A stretch of DNA of 64,000 bases, taken from positions 1 to 64,000 of the forward strand of contig NZ_LZZT01000034.1 of assembly GCF_014170305.1 (NCBI RefSeq), in the 5' to 3' direction. The position numbers and the translations under genes were made by a program. The stretch is from Achromobacter sp. UMC71. GTDB taxonomy: Bacteria > Pseudomonadota > Gammaproteobacteria > Burkholderiales > Burkholderiaceae_B. This document shows positions 20,522 to 30,512 of this stretch, piece by piece (position 1 is the stretch's first letter; the number at the start of each line of letters is the position of its first letter). The notes under the pieces were generated by a model that was not told where the DNA came from, did not search any database, and saw nothing but the letters and a program-made list of their open reading frames with translations.

Positions 20522-22624
20522 ATGTCTGAAGTCCCCGCGCTGGTCGAATCCACGCCGGCCGAGCCGGCGGCGACCTGCTGGGTGCGTGTCGCGCTCGACG
20601 TGCCGCTGCCCGGCCCGTTCGACTATCGCCACCATGCCCCCATCACGGCGGGCTTGCGGGTGATCGTGCCGTTCGGCCGGCGCAAGCTGATCGGGGTGGT
20701 GGTGGATAACCCGGCCGAACCGTCCTTCGATCCCAAGCAGATCAAGCGGGTCGAAGAGGTGCTGGAAGACCTGCCGCCATTCGACGACGATTGGCTGCGC
20801 CTGGCGCGCTTTGCCGCCGACTACTATCAGCGGCCGTTGGGCGAGGTGATGCTGCCGACGTTGCCGCCGCCGCTGCGTAAACCCACGGCATACCAGGGCA
20901 AGCGCTCGGCGGGCGGTCCGGTGGCGCGGCTGGACGCGCGCAAGCGCAAGACCGCGCGTGCCGCCGCGACGGCAGACCAGCCCCCCGAACTGAACGAGGC
21001 GCAGCAGACCGCGGTCGACACCATTGCGGGGCTGACGCGCTTCAAGCCGGTGCTGCTGTACGGCGTGACCGGTAGCGGCAAGACCGAGGTCTATCTGCGC
21101 GCCGCCGAAAAAGTGCTGGCCGCGGGCCGCCAGGTGCTGCTGATGGTGCCGGAAATCAACCTGACGCCCCAGCTGGAAGGCGCGCTGCGCGCCCGGCTGG
21201 AAAGCCTGGTGGGCGCCGACGGCCTGGCGGTGATGCACAGCGGGCTGTCCGACGGTGAGCGCTTGCAGGCGTGGTCGCGGGCGCAGCGCGGGCAGGCGCG
21301 CATGTTGCTGGGCACGCGCATGTCGATTTTTGCGCCCATGAGCGAGCTGGGCCTGATCGTGGTGGACGAAGAGCACGACGCGTCCTACAAGCAGCAGGAC
21401 GGCCTGCGCTATTCGGCGCGCGATCTGGCGGTATGGCGTGCGCACGACCTGGATATTCCGGTGGTGCTGGGGTCGGCCACGCCCTCGCTGGAAACCTGGC
21501 AGCACGCCGAGCGCGGCCGCTACCTGCGCCTGGCCTTGCCGGCCCGGGCGCGGTCCACCACCTTGCCGTCGATGAAGCTGGTGGACACCCGCCGGCTGCA
21601 GATGAAGCACGGCATGTCGCCGCAGTTGCTGGAGGCGATCGGCGAGCGGCTGGCGAACAAGGAACAGTCGCTGATCTTCCTGAACCGGCGCGGGTTTGCG
21701 CCGGTGCTGCATTGCCAGTCCTGCGGCTGGGTCAGCAATTGCCCGCGTTGCACGGCCTTCACGGTGCTGCACCGGGCCGGCCGCGGCCACCGGTTGCAAT
21801 GCCATCATTGCGGCTATCAGGCGCCGGTGCCGCACGCCTGTCCCGAATGCGGCGACCAGGACCTGGCGCCGATGGGGCGCGGCACGCAGCGGGTGGAAGA
21901 ACACCTGGCCGAGCTGTTTCCCGAGGCCCGCATCCTGCGCATCGACGCCGACAGTACCCGCAAGAAGGGCAGCGCCGAGGCCCTGTTCGCCTCGGTACAT
22001 GCGGGCGAGGTCGACATCCTGGTGGGCACGCAGATGGTGGCCAAGGGCCACGACTTCGCCAGGCTTGGCCTGGTCGGGGTGCTGAACCCGGACTCGGCGC
22101 TGTTCGCGCACGATTTCCGTGCGCCCGAACGCCTGTTCGCCCAGTTGATGCAGGTGGCGGGACGGGCGGGACGCCACCAGGGCAACGGCCAGGTGATTAT
22201 CCAGACCGGCTACCCGGAGCAGCCCGTGTACCAGGCGCTGCTGCGCCACGACTACGCGGGTTTTGCCCGCCATGCCTTGCACGAGCGCGAAAGCACGGGC
22301 CTGCCGCCGTTCGCCTACCAGGCGCTGCTGACGGCCGAGGCGCGCGAGCTGGCGGTGGCGCAGGCTTTCCTGCAGCAGGCGCGCGCCTTGCCCGAGGGCG
22401 AGTGGGCGGCCGATTTTCCGGGGCTGGACGCAGTCATGCTGTACGACCCGGTGCCGCTGCGCGTGGTGCGGGTGGCCAATGTCGAACGTGCCCAGCTGCT
22501 GGTCGAAAGCACCAGCCGCCCGGCATTGCAGGCGTTCCTGGCGTCGTGGTCGCACCACCTGCCGTATCTGGCCAACGAAGCCCGCGTGCGCTGGCAACTG
22601 GAGGTCGATCCTCTGGAAATCTGA
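20522..22624 (+). CDS. priA: Primosomal protein N', replication restart helicase
   Basis: Recognises stalled forks and reloads the replisome. 700 residues. An N-terminal DNA-binding domain is followed by the P-loop GVTGSGKT (181-188), the DEEH box (about 281-284), and a zinc-binding insertion with paired cysteines (CQSCGW, CPRC, CHHCGY, CPECG; roughly 399-445). Helicase motifs VGTQMVAKGHDF and QVAGRAGR follow. I chose ATG at 20522 (MSEVPALVES); the frame is open further upstream, but that part is not conserved-looking. Confidence 0.96.
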   Translation: MSEVPALVESTPAEPAATCWVRVALDVPLPGPFDYRHHAPITAGLRVIVPFGRRKLIGVVVDNPAEPSFDPKQIKRVEEVLEDLPPFDDDWLRLARFAADYYQRPLGEVMLPTLPPPLRKPTAYQGKRSAGGPVARLDARKRKTARAAATADQPPELNEAQQTAVDTIAGLTRFKPVLLYGVTGSGKTEVYLRAAEKVLAAGRQVLLMVPEINLTPQLEGALRARLESLVGADGLAVMHSGLSDGERLQAWSRAQRGQARMLLGTRMSIFAPMSELGLIVVDEEHDASYKQQDGLRYSARDLAVWRAHDLDIPVVLGSATPSLETWQHAERGRYLRLALPARARSTTLPSMKLVDTRRLQMKHGMSPQLLEAIGERLANKEQSLIFLNRRGFAPVLHCQSCGWVSNCPRCTAFTVLHRAGRGHRLQCHHCGYQAPVPHACPECGDQDLAPMGRGTQRVEEHLAELFPEARILRIDADSTRKKGSAEALFASVHAGEVDILVGTQMVAKGHDFARLGLVGVLNPDSALFAHDFRAPERLFAQLMQVAGRAGRHQGNGQVIIQTGYPEQPVYQALLRHDYAGFARHALHERESTGLPPFAYQALLTAEARELAVAQAFLQQARALPEGEWAADFPGLDAVMLYDPVPLRVVRVANVERAQLLVESTSRPALQAFLASWSHHLPYLANEARVRWQLEVDPLEI

Positions 22625-22688
22625 CGGCGGCGGCCTCGGCGCTGCCCACCTGATTGCTCTATGATCGATTCCCTTTCCCCGAGTCCCC

Positions 22689-24752
22689 ATGTCCGCAAGC
22701 GAACCCATAGGCCACGGCCTGAATCCCGCGCAGAAAGAAGCCGTGCTGTACCTGGACGGCCCCTGCCTGGTGCTGGCCGGCGCCGGCAGCGGCAAGACGC
22801 GCGTGATCACCCAGAAGATCGCATACCTGCTGCGCGAGTGCGGCTACATGGGCCGCAACGTGGTGGCGCTGACCTTCACCAATAAGGCCGCGCGCGAGAT
22901 GGACGAGCGCGTCAAGACGCTGGTGGATCGCAAGCTGGGCAAGGGTCTGACCATCAGCACCTTTCACTCGCTGGGCGTGAAGCTGCTGCGTGAAGAGGCC
23001 CGCAACGCCGGACTCAAGCCCACGTTTTCCATCCTGGACGCCGACGACGCCATGGCGATCATCCAGGAGCTGCTGGCCACCACCGACAAGGGCCGGCTGC
23101 GCCATGTGCAGGGCATCATCTCGCTGTGGAAGAACGCGCTGATGGACCCGGACGACGCCGCGCGCGAGGCCATCACGCCAGGCGACGTCGAGGCCGCCAA
23201 CGTCTATCGCAGCTACGCCGCCACGCTGGCCGCCTACCAGGCGGTGGACTTCGACGACCTGATCCGCATTCCGGCCATCCTGCTGGCCAACAACGAAGAC
23301 GTGCGCACGCGCTGGCAGAACCGCGTGCGCTACCTGCTGGTGGATGAATACCAGGACACCAACGTGTGCCAGTACCGCCTGGTGCAACTGCTGACCGGGC
23401 CGCGCGCCATGTTCACCGCGGTGGGCGACGACGACCAGGCCATCTACGCCTGGCGCGGCGCCACCATCGAGAACCTGGCCAAGCTCACCACCGACTACCC
23501 GAACCTGAAGCTGATCAAGCTGGAGCAGAACTACCGCTCGGTCCAGCGCATCCTGGCGGCGGCCAACCAGGTGATCGAGAAGAACCCCAAGCTGTTCGAC
23601 AAGAAGCTGTGGTCGGACCTGGGCGTGGGCGAACCGATCCTGGTGTCGGCGATGGATGGCGAAGAGCAGGAAGCCGAATCCATCGCCATGAAGATCTCGG
23701 CCTCGCGCTTCGAGCGCCAGGCGCAATGGAAGGATTTCGCCATCCTGTATCGCGGCAACCACCAGTCGCGCATCCTGGAGCAGGCGCTGCGCAACCTGAA
23801 GATTCCGTACACGATCTCGGGCGGACAGAGCTTTTTCGACAAGGCCGAAGTGCGCGACGTGCTGGCCTACCTGCGCTTGCTGGCCAACGACGAGGACGAT
23901 CCGGCGTTCATCCGCGCCGCCACGACGCCCAAGCGCGGCATCGGCCAGGCGACCCTGCAGACGCTGGGCCAGTACGCGGCCAGCCGCGAGCTGTCGATGC
24001 TGGCCGCGGTGGAAGAGACCGGCCTGGAAAGCCAGCTGGCCCCGCGCCAGCTGGAACCCCTGCGCACGTTCACCGAATTCATCCGCCGCATGCAATGGCG
24101 CGCCGGCCGCGGCGCCACGTCGGGCAAGGACGGTGCGCCCGCCGAGCCGGCCGGCGTCATCCTCGACGACCTGGTGCAGGCGATCCAGTACGAACGTCAC
24201 CTGTTCGAGCTGTTCGACGAGCGCCCCGCGCAGACGCGCTGGCAGAACGTGCTGGAACTGACCGGCTGGCTCAAGCGCAAGGCCGAAGAGGACAACATGT
24301 CGCTGTTCGACCTGGTGCAGCACGTGGCGCTGGTCACCATGCTGGACCGCGGCGAGGACGAAGAGCCGGACGCGGTCAAGATGTCGACGCTGCATGCGTC
24401 CAAGGGGCTGGAGTATCCGCACGTGTACCTGGCCGGCGTCGAAGAAGGCCTGCTGCCCCACCTGGGCAAGGACGACGAAGACGGCGATCCGGCGCGGGCG
24501 GCCGAAAACCTGGCCACGCGCATCCAGGAAGAGCGCCGGCTGATGTACGTGGGCATCACGCGGGCGCAGCGCAGCCTGAATCTCAGCTGGTGCAAGCGCC
24601 GCCGCCGGGCGCGCGAAGACGTGGTGCGCGAACCGTCGCGCTTCATCGAGGAAATGGGGCTGGATGACCCGACGGTGCAGGAAGACGAGACCACGGCCGC
24701 CATGAACCCCAAAGAGCGCATGGCCATGCTCAAGGCGTTGCTCAAGAAGTAG
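22689..24752 (+). CDS. rep: ATP-dependent DNA helicase Rep
   Basis: Superfamily 1A 3'-5' helicase that clears proteins ahead of forks and works in restart together with PriA. 687 residues. The Q-motif LNPAQKEAV is near residue 12, the P-loop AGAGSGKT at 30-37, GKGLTISTFHSLGVKLLREE (Rep-like rather than UvrD-like) follows, then DEYQDTN, QNYRS and a C-terminal VGITRAQRSLNLSWC motif. It follows priA by 64 bases, probably in one transcription unit. Confidence 0.93.
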   Translation: MSASEPIGHGLNPAQKEAVLYLDGPCLVLAGAGSGKTRVITQKIAYLLRECGYMGRNVVALTFTNKAAREMDERVKTLVDRKLGKGLTISTFHSLGVKLLREEARNAGLKPTFSILDADDAMAIIQELLATTDKGRLRHVQGIISLWKNALMDPDDAAREAITPGDVEAANVYRSYAATLAAYQAVDFDDLIRIPAILLANNEDVRTRWQNRVRYLLVDEYQDTNVCQYRLVQLLTGPRAMFTAVGDDDQAIYAWRGATIENLAKLTTDYPNLKLIKLEQNYRSVQRILAAANQVIEKNPKLFDKKLWSDLGVGEPILVSAMDGEEQEAESIAMKISASRFERQAQWKDFAILYRGNHQSRILEQALRNLKIPYTISGGQSFFDKAEVRDVLAYLRLLANDEDDPAFIRAATTPKRGIGQATLQTLGQYAASRELSMLAAVEETGLESQLAPRQLEPLRTFTEFIRRMQWRAGRGATSGKDGAPAEPAGVILDDLVQAIQYERHLFELFDERPAQTRWQNVLELTGWLKRKAEEDNMSLFDLVQHVALVTMLDRGEDEEPDAVKMSTLHASKGLEYPHVYLAGVEEGLLPHLGKDDEDGDPARAAENLATRIQEERRLMYVGITRAQRSLNLSWCKRRRRAREDVVREPSRFIEEMGLDDPTVQEDETTAAMNPKERMAMLKALLKK

Positions 24753-24812
24753 CGCCGCAATAAATTACATGACGGAGGCCGGCTTCAGGGGCTATACCTG
24801 CCGCTTTGCACC

Positions 24813-25652
24813 ATGGCGCTATCCATGAAGGACGACGTTCGATATCAACCGGTGCCTGGCACGCCGGGCTTGGTGCTGGGCGTGGCGCGCCTGTCCGAAT
24901 TCGAGTTCGACCGCCATTACCACGTCGATTACCACATCGGCCTGGTGACCCAGGGCGTGCAGCGCCAGACCTTTCGCGGCCAGAGCATCCTGCTGGGGCC
25001 GGGCGCCGTCGCCTTGATGCCGCCGGGCGAGATCCACGACGGCACGGGCGTGGACGACTACGGCCATTCCTACACGCTGAAGACCTTCCGCATGGCGCCC
25101 GACTTGATGCGCGGTTTCCTGGCCGAGGTGTCGGGCGCCGCGCCGGACGAACGCTTCCTGGGTACCTTGATCGAGGACGCGGGGCTGGCCACGCGGTTCG
25201 TGGCGCTGCACGCGTCATGGATGGCGGGCGCGGCCGCCGGCCCGCTGGCGCACGAGTCCGCCTCGCTGGCGCTGATGGGCGCGCTGTTCGCGCGCACCGG
25301 CGCGGTGGCGCGGCAGGATATCCGTGGCGGCCTGTCGGCGGCGCACACGCGCACGGTGCTGGATTACTGCCAGGCCCACCTGGGCGACAAGATCGGCCTG
25401 GAAGACCTGGCGCGGTTATGCGGCCTGAGCCGCTACCAGTTCCTGCGGCGTTTCGCGCTGACGGTGGGCCTGACGCCGCACGCCTGGCTGACGCGTCTGC
25501 GGCTGGAGCGGGCCTGCGCCGTGCTGGCCCGCGCGCCCGCGTCGATCGCCCAGGTCGCCGCCGACGTGGGTTTTTACGACCAGAGCCATTTCAACCGCGC
25601 TTTCCGCACGGCCTATGGCGTGCCGCCATCGGCCTACCGGCGCGCGGCCTGA
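24813..25652 (+). CDS. AraC-family transcriptional regulator (cupin sensor)
   Basis: 279 residues: an N-terminal cupin-like sensing domain (about 15-160; FDRHYHVDYHIGLV and LMPPGEIHDG) and a C-terminal double helix-turn-helix (about 180-279; LEDLARLCGLSRYQFLRRF and QVAADVGFYDQSHFNRAFR). ATG 24813 was taken; ATG 24825 is an alternative. Many relatives control an adjacent exporter or aldolase gene, but here the nearest gene is convergent (threonine aldolase), so the target is not evident. Confidence 0.88.
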   Translation: MALSMKDDVRYQPVPGTPGLVLGVARLSEFEFDRHYHVDYHIGLVTQGVQRQTFRGQSILLGPGAVALMPPGEIHDGTGVDDYGHSYTLKTFRMAPDLMRGFLAEVSGAAPDERFLGTLIEDAGLATRFVALHASWMAGAAAGPLAHESASLALMGALFARTGAVARQDIRGGLSAAHTRTVLDYCQAHLGDKIGLEDLARLCGLSRYQFLRRFALTVGLTPHAWLTRLRLERACAVLARAPASIAQVAADVGFYDQSHFNRAFRTAYGVPPSAYRRAA

Positions 25653-25655
25653 CCC

Positions 25656-26714
25656 CTATTGCAACTGGGCGCGCAGCGCCGCCAGGAAATGGTCCACATC
25701 CTGTTCGCGGGTGGCGAACGAGGTGACCAGGCGCACCACGCCGGGGCCCCAGCGGTCGTGATAGAAGAGAAAGCCTTGCGCCAGCAGACCCTGGATAGCC
25801 GCGGCAGGCAGGTGGCAGAACAGGATGTTTGCCTGCGCCGGGCCTTGTGTAAGCACGCCGGGCAGGCCGGCCATGCCCGCGGCCAGGCGGGCCGCCATGG
25901 CGTTGGCCTGGCGCGCATTGCGCAGCCACAGGCCGTCATCCAGGTAGGCTTCCATCTGGGCCGACAGCAACCGCATCTTCGAAAACAGATGACCACCGCG
26001 CTTGCGCCGGTAGGCCAGCTCGGTCGCCAGGCCGGGCTCGAACAGCACGATAGCTTCGGCGCCCAGCACGCCGTTCTTGGTGGCGCCGAACGACAGCGCC
26101 GTGACGCCGGCCTTCCAGGTCATCTCGGCGGGCGTGCAGCCCAGGCTGACCAGCGCATTCGCAAAGCGCGCGCCGTCCATGTGCAGCGGCAGGCCGGCCT
26201 CGCGGCAGATGCCGCTGATCGCGGCGATCTCATCCAGCGTGTAGACGCTGCCGGTTTCGGTGGCCTGGGTGATGCTGACGCAGGCAGGCTGCATCGAATG
26301 CACGTCGCCAGCCTTGCGGCGCACCTCGACCGCAAGCTGCGCCGGGTCGATCTTGGCGGCCTCGCCGTCCAGCAGCGTCAGGCGCGCGCCGGCGGTGTAG
26401 AACTGCGGCGCGCCGCATTCGTCGTTGGCGATGTGGCTTTGCGCATGGCATAGCACGCTGCCCCAGGGCGGGGTCAGCGCCGACAGCGCCAGCGAATTGG
26501 CCGCCGTGCCGGTAGGCACCAGCAGCACGTCGACCTCGCGCTCGAAAATTTCACTCAGTTGCCGCGCGACGCGCTGGCTGCCGTCATCGGCGCCATAGGG
26601 CTGGGCCTGTCCCTCATTGGCGCGCAGCAGCGCATCCAGGACTTGCGGGCTGGCGCCGGCGATGTTGTCGCTGGAAAAACCCAGCTGCGGTAGGGATGGG
26701 GTCGGGGTGTCCAA
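25656..26714 (-). CDS. ltaE: Low-specificity L-threonine aldolase
   Basis: PLP enzyme cleaving threonine or allo-threonine to glycine and acetaldehyde. 352 residues. The N-terminal [17 protein letters not shown] pattern, the [11 protein letters not shown] segment (178-188; the Asp contacts the PLP ring) and the PLP lysine K213 in SFGATKNG are visible. It is convergent with the AraC gene, with 3 bases between stop codons, and divergent from the amidotransferase gene. Confidence 0.92.
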   Translation of the reverse strand: MDTPTPSLPQLGFSSDNIAGASPQVLDALLRANEGQAQPYGADDGSQRVARQLSEIFEREVDVLLVPTGTAANSLALSALTPPWGSVLCHAQSHIANDECGAPQFYTAGARLTLLDGEAAKIDPAQLAVEVRRKAGDVHSMQPACVSITQATETGSVYTLDEIAAISGICREAGLPLHMDGARFANALVSLGCTPAEMTWKAGVTALSFGATKNGVLGAEAIVLFEPGLATELAYRRKRGGHLFSKMRLLSAQMEAYLDDGLWLRNARQANAMAARLAAGMAGLPGVLTQGPAQANILFCHLPAAAIQGLLAQGFLFYHDRWGPGVVRLVTSFATREQDVDHFLAALRAQLQ

Positions 26715-26852
26715 GGCAAGGCTCTCTGGCGGATACGGCGGAATTGCACTATGCCGTGGCCGCCGCAGGCGGGCTTGTAGAAAATTGCACGCGGCTTACA
26801 CTGGGACGGTCCCGTACCGCCCCGCGCCGGGCTTGCCTTGAAGGAGCGCATC

Positions 26853-27740
26853 ATGTGCCGCTGGCTGGCTTATACCGGTAGTCCCCTGCAAATGGAGAGC
26901 GTGCTGTTCAAGGCCAAGCACTCTCTGATCGACCAGAGCCTGCATGCGCGCATGAGCGTCACCACCACCAATGGCGACGGCTTCGGCCTGGGCTGGTACA
27001 GCCAGGCACGGGGCGGCCCGAGCCAGGACGGTCAACCCCGGGATGCCCTGGCCCGCCAAGAGCCGCCGTTCCGTTATCGCAGCGTGCATCCGGCCTGGAA
27101 CGACCGCAACCTGCGCGAAGCCGCGCGCGCCATCCACGCGCCGCTGTTCGTGGCTCACATCCGCGCCGCCACCGACACGCCGGCCCAGGAAACCAATTGC
27201 CATCCGTTCCGCCACGGCAACTGGCTGTTCGTGCACAACGGCGTCATCCGCGACTATCCGCTGCTGCGGCGCGATCTGATGCTGATGATCGCGCCCAGCT
27301 ATTTCGGTTCGCTGGAAGGGTCGACCGATTCCGAGGTGATGTTCCTGCTGGCGCTGACCTTCGGCCTGGAAGAAGACGCGCTGCCGGCGCTGGCGCGCAT
27401 GGTCGGCGCGGTGGAGGAGACCGGCCGGCGCCATGGGGTGGCCCAACCCATCAACATGACGATCTGCGCGCTGGACGGCGAGCGCCTGATCGCGGTGCGC
27501 TATTCCAGTGAAGGCGAATCACGCACGCTGTTCCACAACACTTGCCTGCACCATCTGCGCCAGCTGTATCCCGACGATCCGCAGATCGCGGCGCTGGACG
27601 ATGATGCCTTCCTGCTGCTGTCCGAACCGTTGACCGAGATGCCGGGGGCCTGGGAAGAGGTGCCCGAGGCCACCGCCATCATCGCCGCGCGCGGCCGGGT
27701 CGAGCACTACCCGTTCGTGCCGGTGGCGCCGGGCGCCTGA
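26853..27740 (+). CDS. Class II glutamine amidotransferase domain protein (YafJ-like)
   Basis: 295 residues starting Met-Cys: Cys2 is the N-terminal nucleophile of Ntn-type amidotransferases. FVAHIRAATD, NCHPFRHGNWLFVHNGVI and SEVMFLLAL match the family. It has no fused synthetase domain, so it resembles stand-alone YafJ/EgtC-like proteins whose acceptor is unclear. GAAGGAG precedes the ATG. The 3' end overlaps the convergent SDR gene by 34 bases. Confidence 0.9.
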   Translation: MCRWLAYTGSPLQMESVLFKAKHSLIDQSLHARMSVTTTNGDGFGLGWYSQARGGPSQDGQPRDALARQEPPFRYRSVHPAWNDRNLREAARAIHAPLFVAHIRAATDTPAQETNCHPFRHGNWLFVHNGVIRDYPLLRRDLMLMIAPSYFGSLEGSTDSEVMFLLALTFGLEEDALPALARMVGAVEETGRRHGVAQPINMTICALDGERLIAVRYSSEGESRTLFHNTCLHHLRQLYPDDPQIAALDDDAFLLLSEPLTEMPGAWEEVPEATAIIAARGRVEHYPFVPVAPGA

Positions 27741-28543
27741 ATGCCGTAACGCGGCGCAGGCGCGTTGTGCGACAGCAGCGGCCCCAAGGCCTGGCGCGCA
27801 TCCTCCAGGCGCTGCCACAGGCCGGGATCGGCCAGGGCCGGAATCGTGACGAACTCGCCCTGGTCCAGGCCGGCCAGCGCCGCTTGCACCATGTCGTCGG
27901 CGCTCATCACGATGCCTGCCGGCAGTTCGCTGGCCGGTTTGCCCGCCAGGTCCCAGAACTCGGTGCCGGTGGCCCCGGGCAGCACGGCCTGGATGCGCAA
28001 GCCCTTGTCCGCCAGCTCGTGACGCAGCGATTGCGAATAGCCCAGCACATAGGCCTTGCTGGCACCGTAGACGCCATTGAGCATTTCGGGATGCAGCGCC
28101 ACGATCGATGCGATGTTGATCAGCGTGCCGTGGCCGCGCGCAACGAAGCCGGGCACGACGGCCATGGTCAGGCGGGTCAGGGCGGTGACGTTCAGGTCGA
28201 TCATGGCCTGCATCTGGGCGGGGTCGGATTGCAGCAACGGCGCGACGGACCCGATGCCCGCGTTGTTCACCAGCATGGTCAGCGTCGTGTCGTCACGCAG
28301 TTCCTGTTCGACGCGCGCTAGATCCGGGGCGTTGGACAGGTCGGCGACCCGCACGCGCACGTCACGGCCGGTGTCGGCGCGCAGGCGGCCGGCCAGGGCT
28401 TCCAGCCGGTCGGCATTGCGCGCCACCAGTGTCAGGTCATGGCCGCGCCGTGCCAGGTGATGCGCGTAGCGCGCACCGATGCCGGCCGAGGCGCCGGTGA
28501 TCAGCGCGCGGCCAGGGGTAGTGTTGTCGAGGGTATTGCTCAT
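27707..28543 (-). CDS. Short-chain dehydrogenase/reductase
   Basis: 278 residues of Rossmann fold. The cofactor loop is GASAGIGARYA (near residue 16), with NNAGIGS in the middle and the catalytic YGASK following the serine in NIASIV. Arg in LVARN after the second strand suggests NADP preference (inference). I chose the ATG at 28543 (MSNTLDN) over one 27 codons upstream, whose extra residues look non-conserved. It overlaps the amidotransferase 3' end and is divergent from the GlxA-type regulator. Confidence 0.9.
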   Translation of the reverse strand: MSNTLDNTTPGRALITGASAGIGARYAHHLARRGHDLTLVARNADRLEALAGRLRADTGRDVRVRVADLSNAPDLARVEQELRDDTTLTMLVNNAGIGSVAPLLQSDPAQMQAMIDLNVTALTRLTMAVVPGFVARGHGTLINIASIVALHPEMLNGVYGASKAYVLGYSQSLRHELADKGLRIQAVLPGATGTEFWDLAGKPASELPAGIVMSADDMVQAALAGLDQGEFVTIPALADPGLWQRLEDARQALGPLLSHNAPAPRYGIQAPGATGTNG

Positions 28544-28707
28544 TGCGGACTCCAAGGGGGAAGGCGGCCAGCGCCGCCGGTACGCTTGCAGAGTAGAATC
28601 GGAGTGGAATATCCTCAATGACATAGAAGCGTCTTTTTAGGACATTCGGCCGAGCCGGACGGTCCAGAGCTTGCGCAAGGCGCTATTTCGTATTGACGGG
28701 CTTAGCC

Positions 28708-29640
28708 ATGAAAACAATCGCGATCGTGTTGCACCCCGGTTTCCAGGTCCTGAGCCTGGCGGCCGGCACCGTTTTCGAAACGGCCAACATGCACACCGGC
28801 ACGGAGGAATACCGGGTGCTGCTGGTGTCCGAGCACGGCGGGCCGGTGCCCAGCTCGCAAGGCTTCGCGGTGGATTCCGTCAAGCTGGGACGGCTTGCGG
28901 TTGACACGCTGATCGTGGCGGGCGACAACACCGGCGAAGGCGGCTCTGATGGCCTGCTGCGCGCCTTGCGCGCCGCCAGCCGCCGCGTCCGGCGCTGCGC
29001 CGCGATGTGCACCGGCGCCTTCATCCTGGCACGGGCGGGCCTGCTGGAAGGCCGCCGCGTCACCACCCATTGGCACTTCGCGCGGCGCCTGCAGCGCGAG
29101 TATCCCGGGCTGCAGGTGGACGAAGACCGCATCTACGTGGCCGACGGCCCCATGTGGACTTCAGCGGGCATGAGCGCGGGCGTCGATCTGGCGCTGGCCA
29201 TGGTGGAGGCGGACCTGGGGGCGGACGTGGCCCGCATGGTGGCGCGCAAACTGGTGCTGACGCAGCGCCGCGCGGGCGGCCAGTCGCAGTATTCGGCGCT
29301 GCTGGAACTGGATGCCAAGTCCGATCGGGTGCAGACGGCGCTGGCCTACGCCCGCGCCAACCTGAAGGCCGAACTGTCGGTCGAGGAACTGGCCCGCGCC
29401 GCCCACCTGAGCCCGCGCCAGTTCAGCCGCGTGTTCCGGCAGGAAACCGGCCAGTCGCCGGCCAAGGCTGTCGAACACCTGCGGCTGGAGGCCGCGCAGG
29501 GCATGATGCAATCGGGCCGCCATCCCGCCGAGGTCGTCGCGCGCGAAACCGGCTTCGGCGACCGCGATCGCATGCGCAAGGCCTTTCTGCGCGCATTCGG
29601 CCAATCGCCGCAGGCGATGCTGCGGGTGATGCGCGCCTGA
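28708..29640 (+). CDS. GlxA-family AraC-type regulator with DJ-1/PfpI-like domain
   Basis: 310 residues. The N-terminal ThiJ/DJ-1 fold (about 1-180) keeps the nucleophile-elbow cysteine (C101 in AAMCTGAFILARAGLL). The C-terminal AraC helix-turn-helix covers about 215-305 (LSVEELARAAHLSPRQFSRV, then VARETGFGDRDRMRKAF). ATG 28708 was chosen; a TTG at 28693 is possible. It is divergent from the SDR gene across 164 bases, which makes that gene its most plausible target, by analogy with other such pairs. Confidence 0.9.
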   Translation: MKTIAIVLHPGFQVLSLAAGTVFETANMHTGTEEYRVLLVSEHGGPVPSSQGFAVDSVKLGRLAVDTLIVAGDNTGEGGSDGLLRALRAASRRVRRCAAMCTGAFILARAGLLEGRRVTTHWHFARRLQREYPGLQVDEDRIYVADGPMWTSAGMSAGVDLALAMVEADLGADVARMVARKLVLTQRRAGGQSQYSALLELDAKSDRVQTALAYARANLKAELSVEELARAAHLSPRQFSRVFRQETGQSPAKAVEHLRLEAAQGMMQSGRHPAEVVARETGFGDRDRMRKAFLRAFGQSPQAMLRVMRA

Positions 29641-29774
29641 CCCGGTTATTGCCCAACCGCCCGCTAAAACGGGGTCATCAAGCACGCTTTGCCGATATGG
29701 GGGAGAATGCGTATCGCATGACTTTGCGACGTTCCTGGGCCGCGAAAGCACCCCGATTCCAATAAGGAAGTTGC

Positions 29775-30401
29775 ATGACTGATGAAAGAACCCCGCAGGC
29801 CCCCGACGCATTGGCGGTGTTTGCCGACACGGGGAGCACCCCGGATTGCTTTGAGCTGCACGAGCGCGGCATCGTCCGCCAGCAAGACGGCGAGCGCCGC
29901 TACACCGCTTTTGCCGACATCTCCGACCTGTATCTGTCTGCCCCCGGCCCGCAAACCGGCCCCGACGGCATCGACCGCTTCGCCTACCGCAGCCGCGCCG
30001 AACCCGGCTGGACCCTGGTGCCGGGCAACATCGCCGAATTTCCCCGCTTCATGGACGCGTTCCGCTCGCGCCTGGTCGACCAGCGCCTGCCGGTGCTGGA
30101 AGCCAAGCTGGCCGACGGCGCGAAGGTGGCGTTCCGCACGCTGGATGGCGGCGATTTCCCCGACCTGACCACACGCGAACTGGCCCTGTCGGCCGAAGGC
30201 CTGCACATCGGTGCCAACACCTGGCCGTACGAATCGCTGCAACGCATCGACCTGAACGACTGGACCGAAACGGTCAGCCTGAGTACCGACGACGGCGCTA
30301 CGGTGTTCTCGTGCCCCGCAGCGCGCATCCTCAGTTCGGACCTGTTCGTCAACCTGGTGTACGACCGCCTGGGTGAAACGGCGCAAGCAGCATCGGCCTG
30401 A
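29775..30401 (+). CDS. Conserved-looking hypothetical protein
   Basis: 208 residues, no signal peptide or membrane segment. The N-terminal part alternates short strands (CFELHERGIVRQQDGERRYT, FADISDLYL) and could be a PH-like or other small beta domain, but I do not recognise a family. AAGGAAG precedes the ATG, and codon use matches neighbours. It stands alone between the GlxA-type gene and dapD, with a hairpin after it. Confidence 0.7.
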   Translation: MTDERTPQAPDALAVFADTGSTPDCFELHERGIVRQQDGERRYTAFADISDLYLSAPGPQTGPDGIDRFAYRSRAEPGWTLVPGNIAEFPRFMDAFRSRLVDQRLPVLEAKLADGAKVAFRTLDGGDFPDLTTRELALSAEGLHIGANTWPYESLQRIDLNDWTETVSLSTDDGATVFSCPAARILSSDLFVNLVYDRLGETAQAASA

Positions 30402-30458
30402 CGGCCTGGATGCCTCTGGCGTCACACACCAGGCGCATAGCGCAATCTCCGAAGCATC

Positions 30459-30480
30459 AAGGGCCGCGAAAGCGGCCCTT
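30459..30480. terminator. Hairpin between the hypothetical gene and dapD (possible terminator)
   Basis: AAGGGCCGC (30459-30467) and GCGGCCCTT (30472-30480) with GAAA loop, between convergent genes. No good T-run follows on either strand, so termination strength is uncertain. Confidence 0.55.
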
Positions 30481-30512
30481 GTGTCATGGGGGCGCGGCGT
30501 TCGCCGCGCGGA

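Noticed and set aside
20246-22810. An 854-codon minus-strand frame opposite priA
   Set aside because: Same reasoning: shadow of priA, biased composition, no ribosome site or domain.
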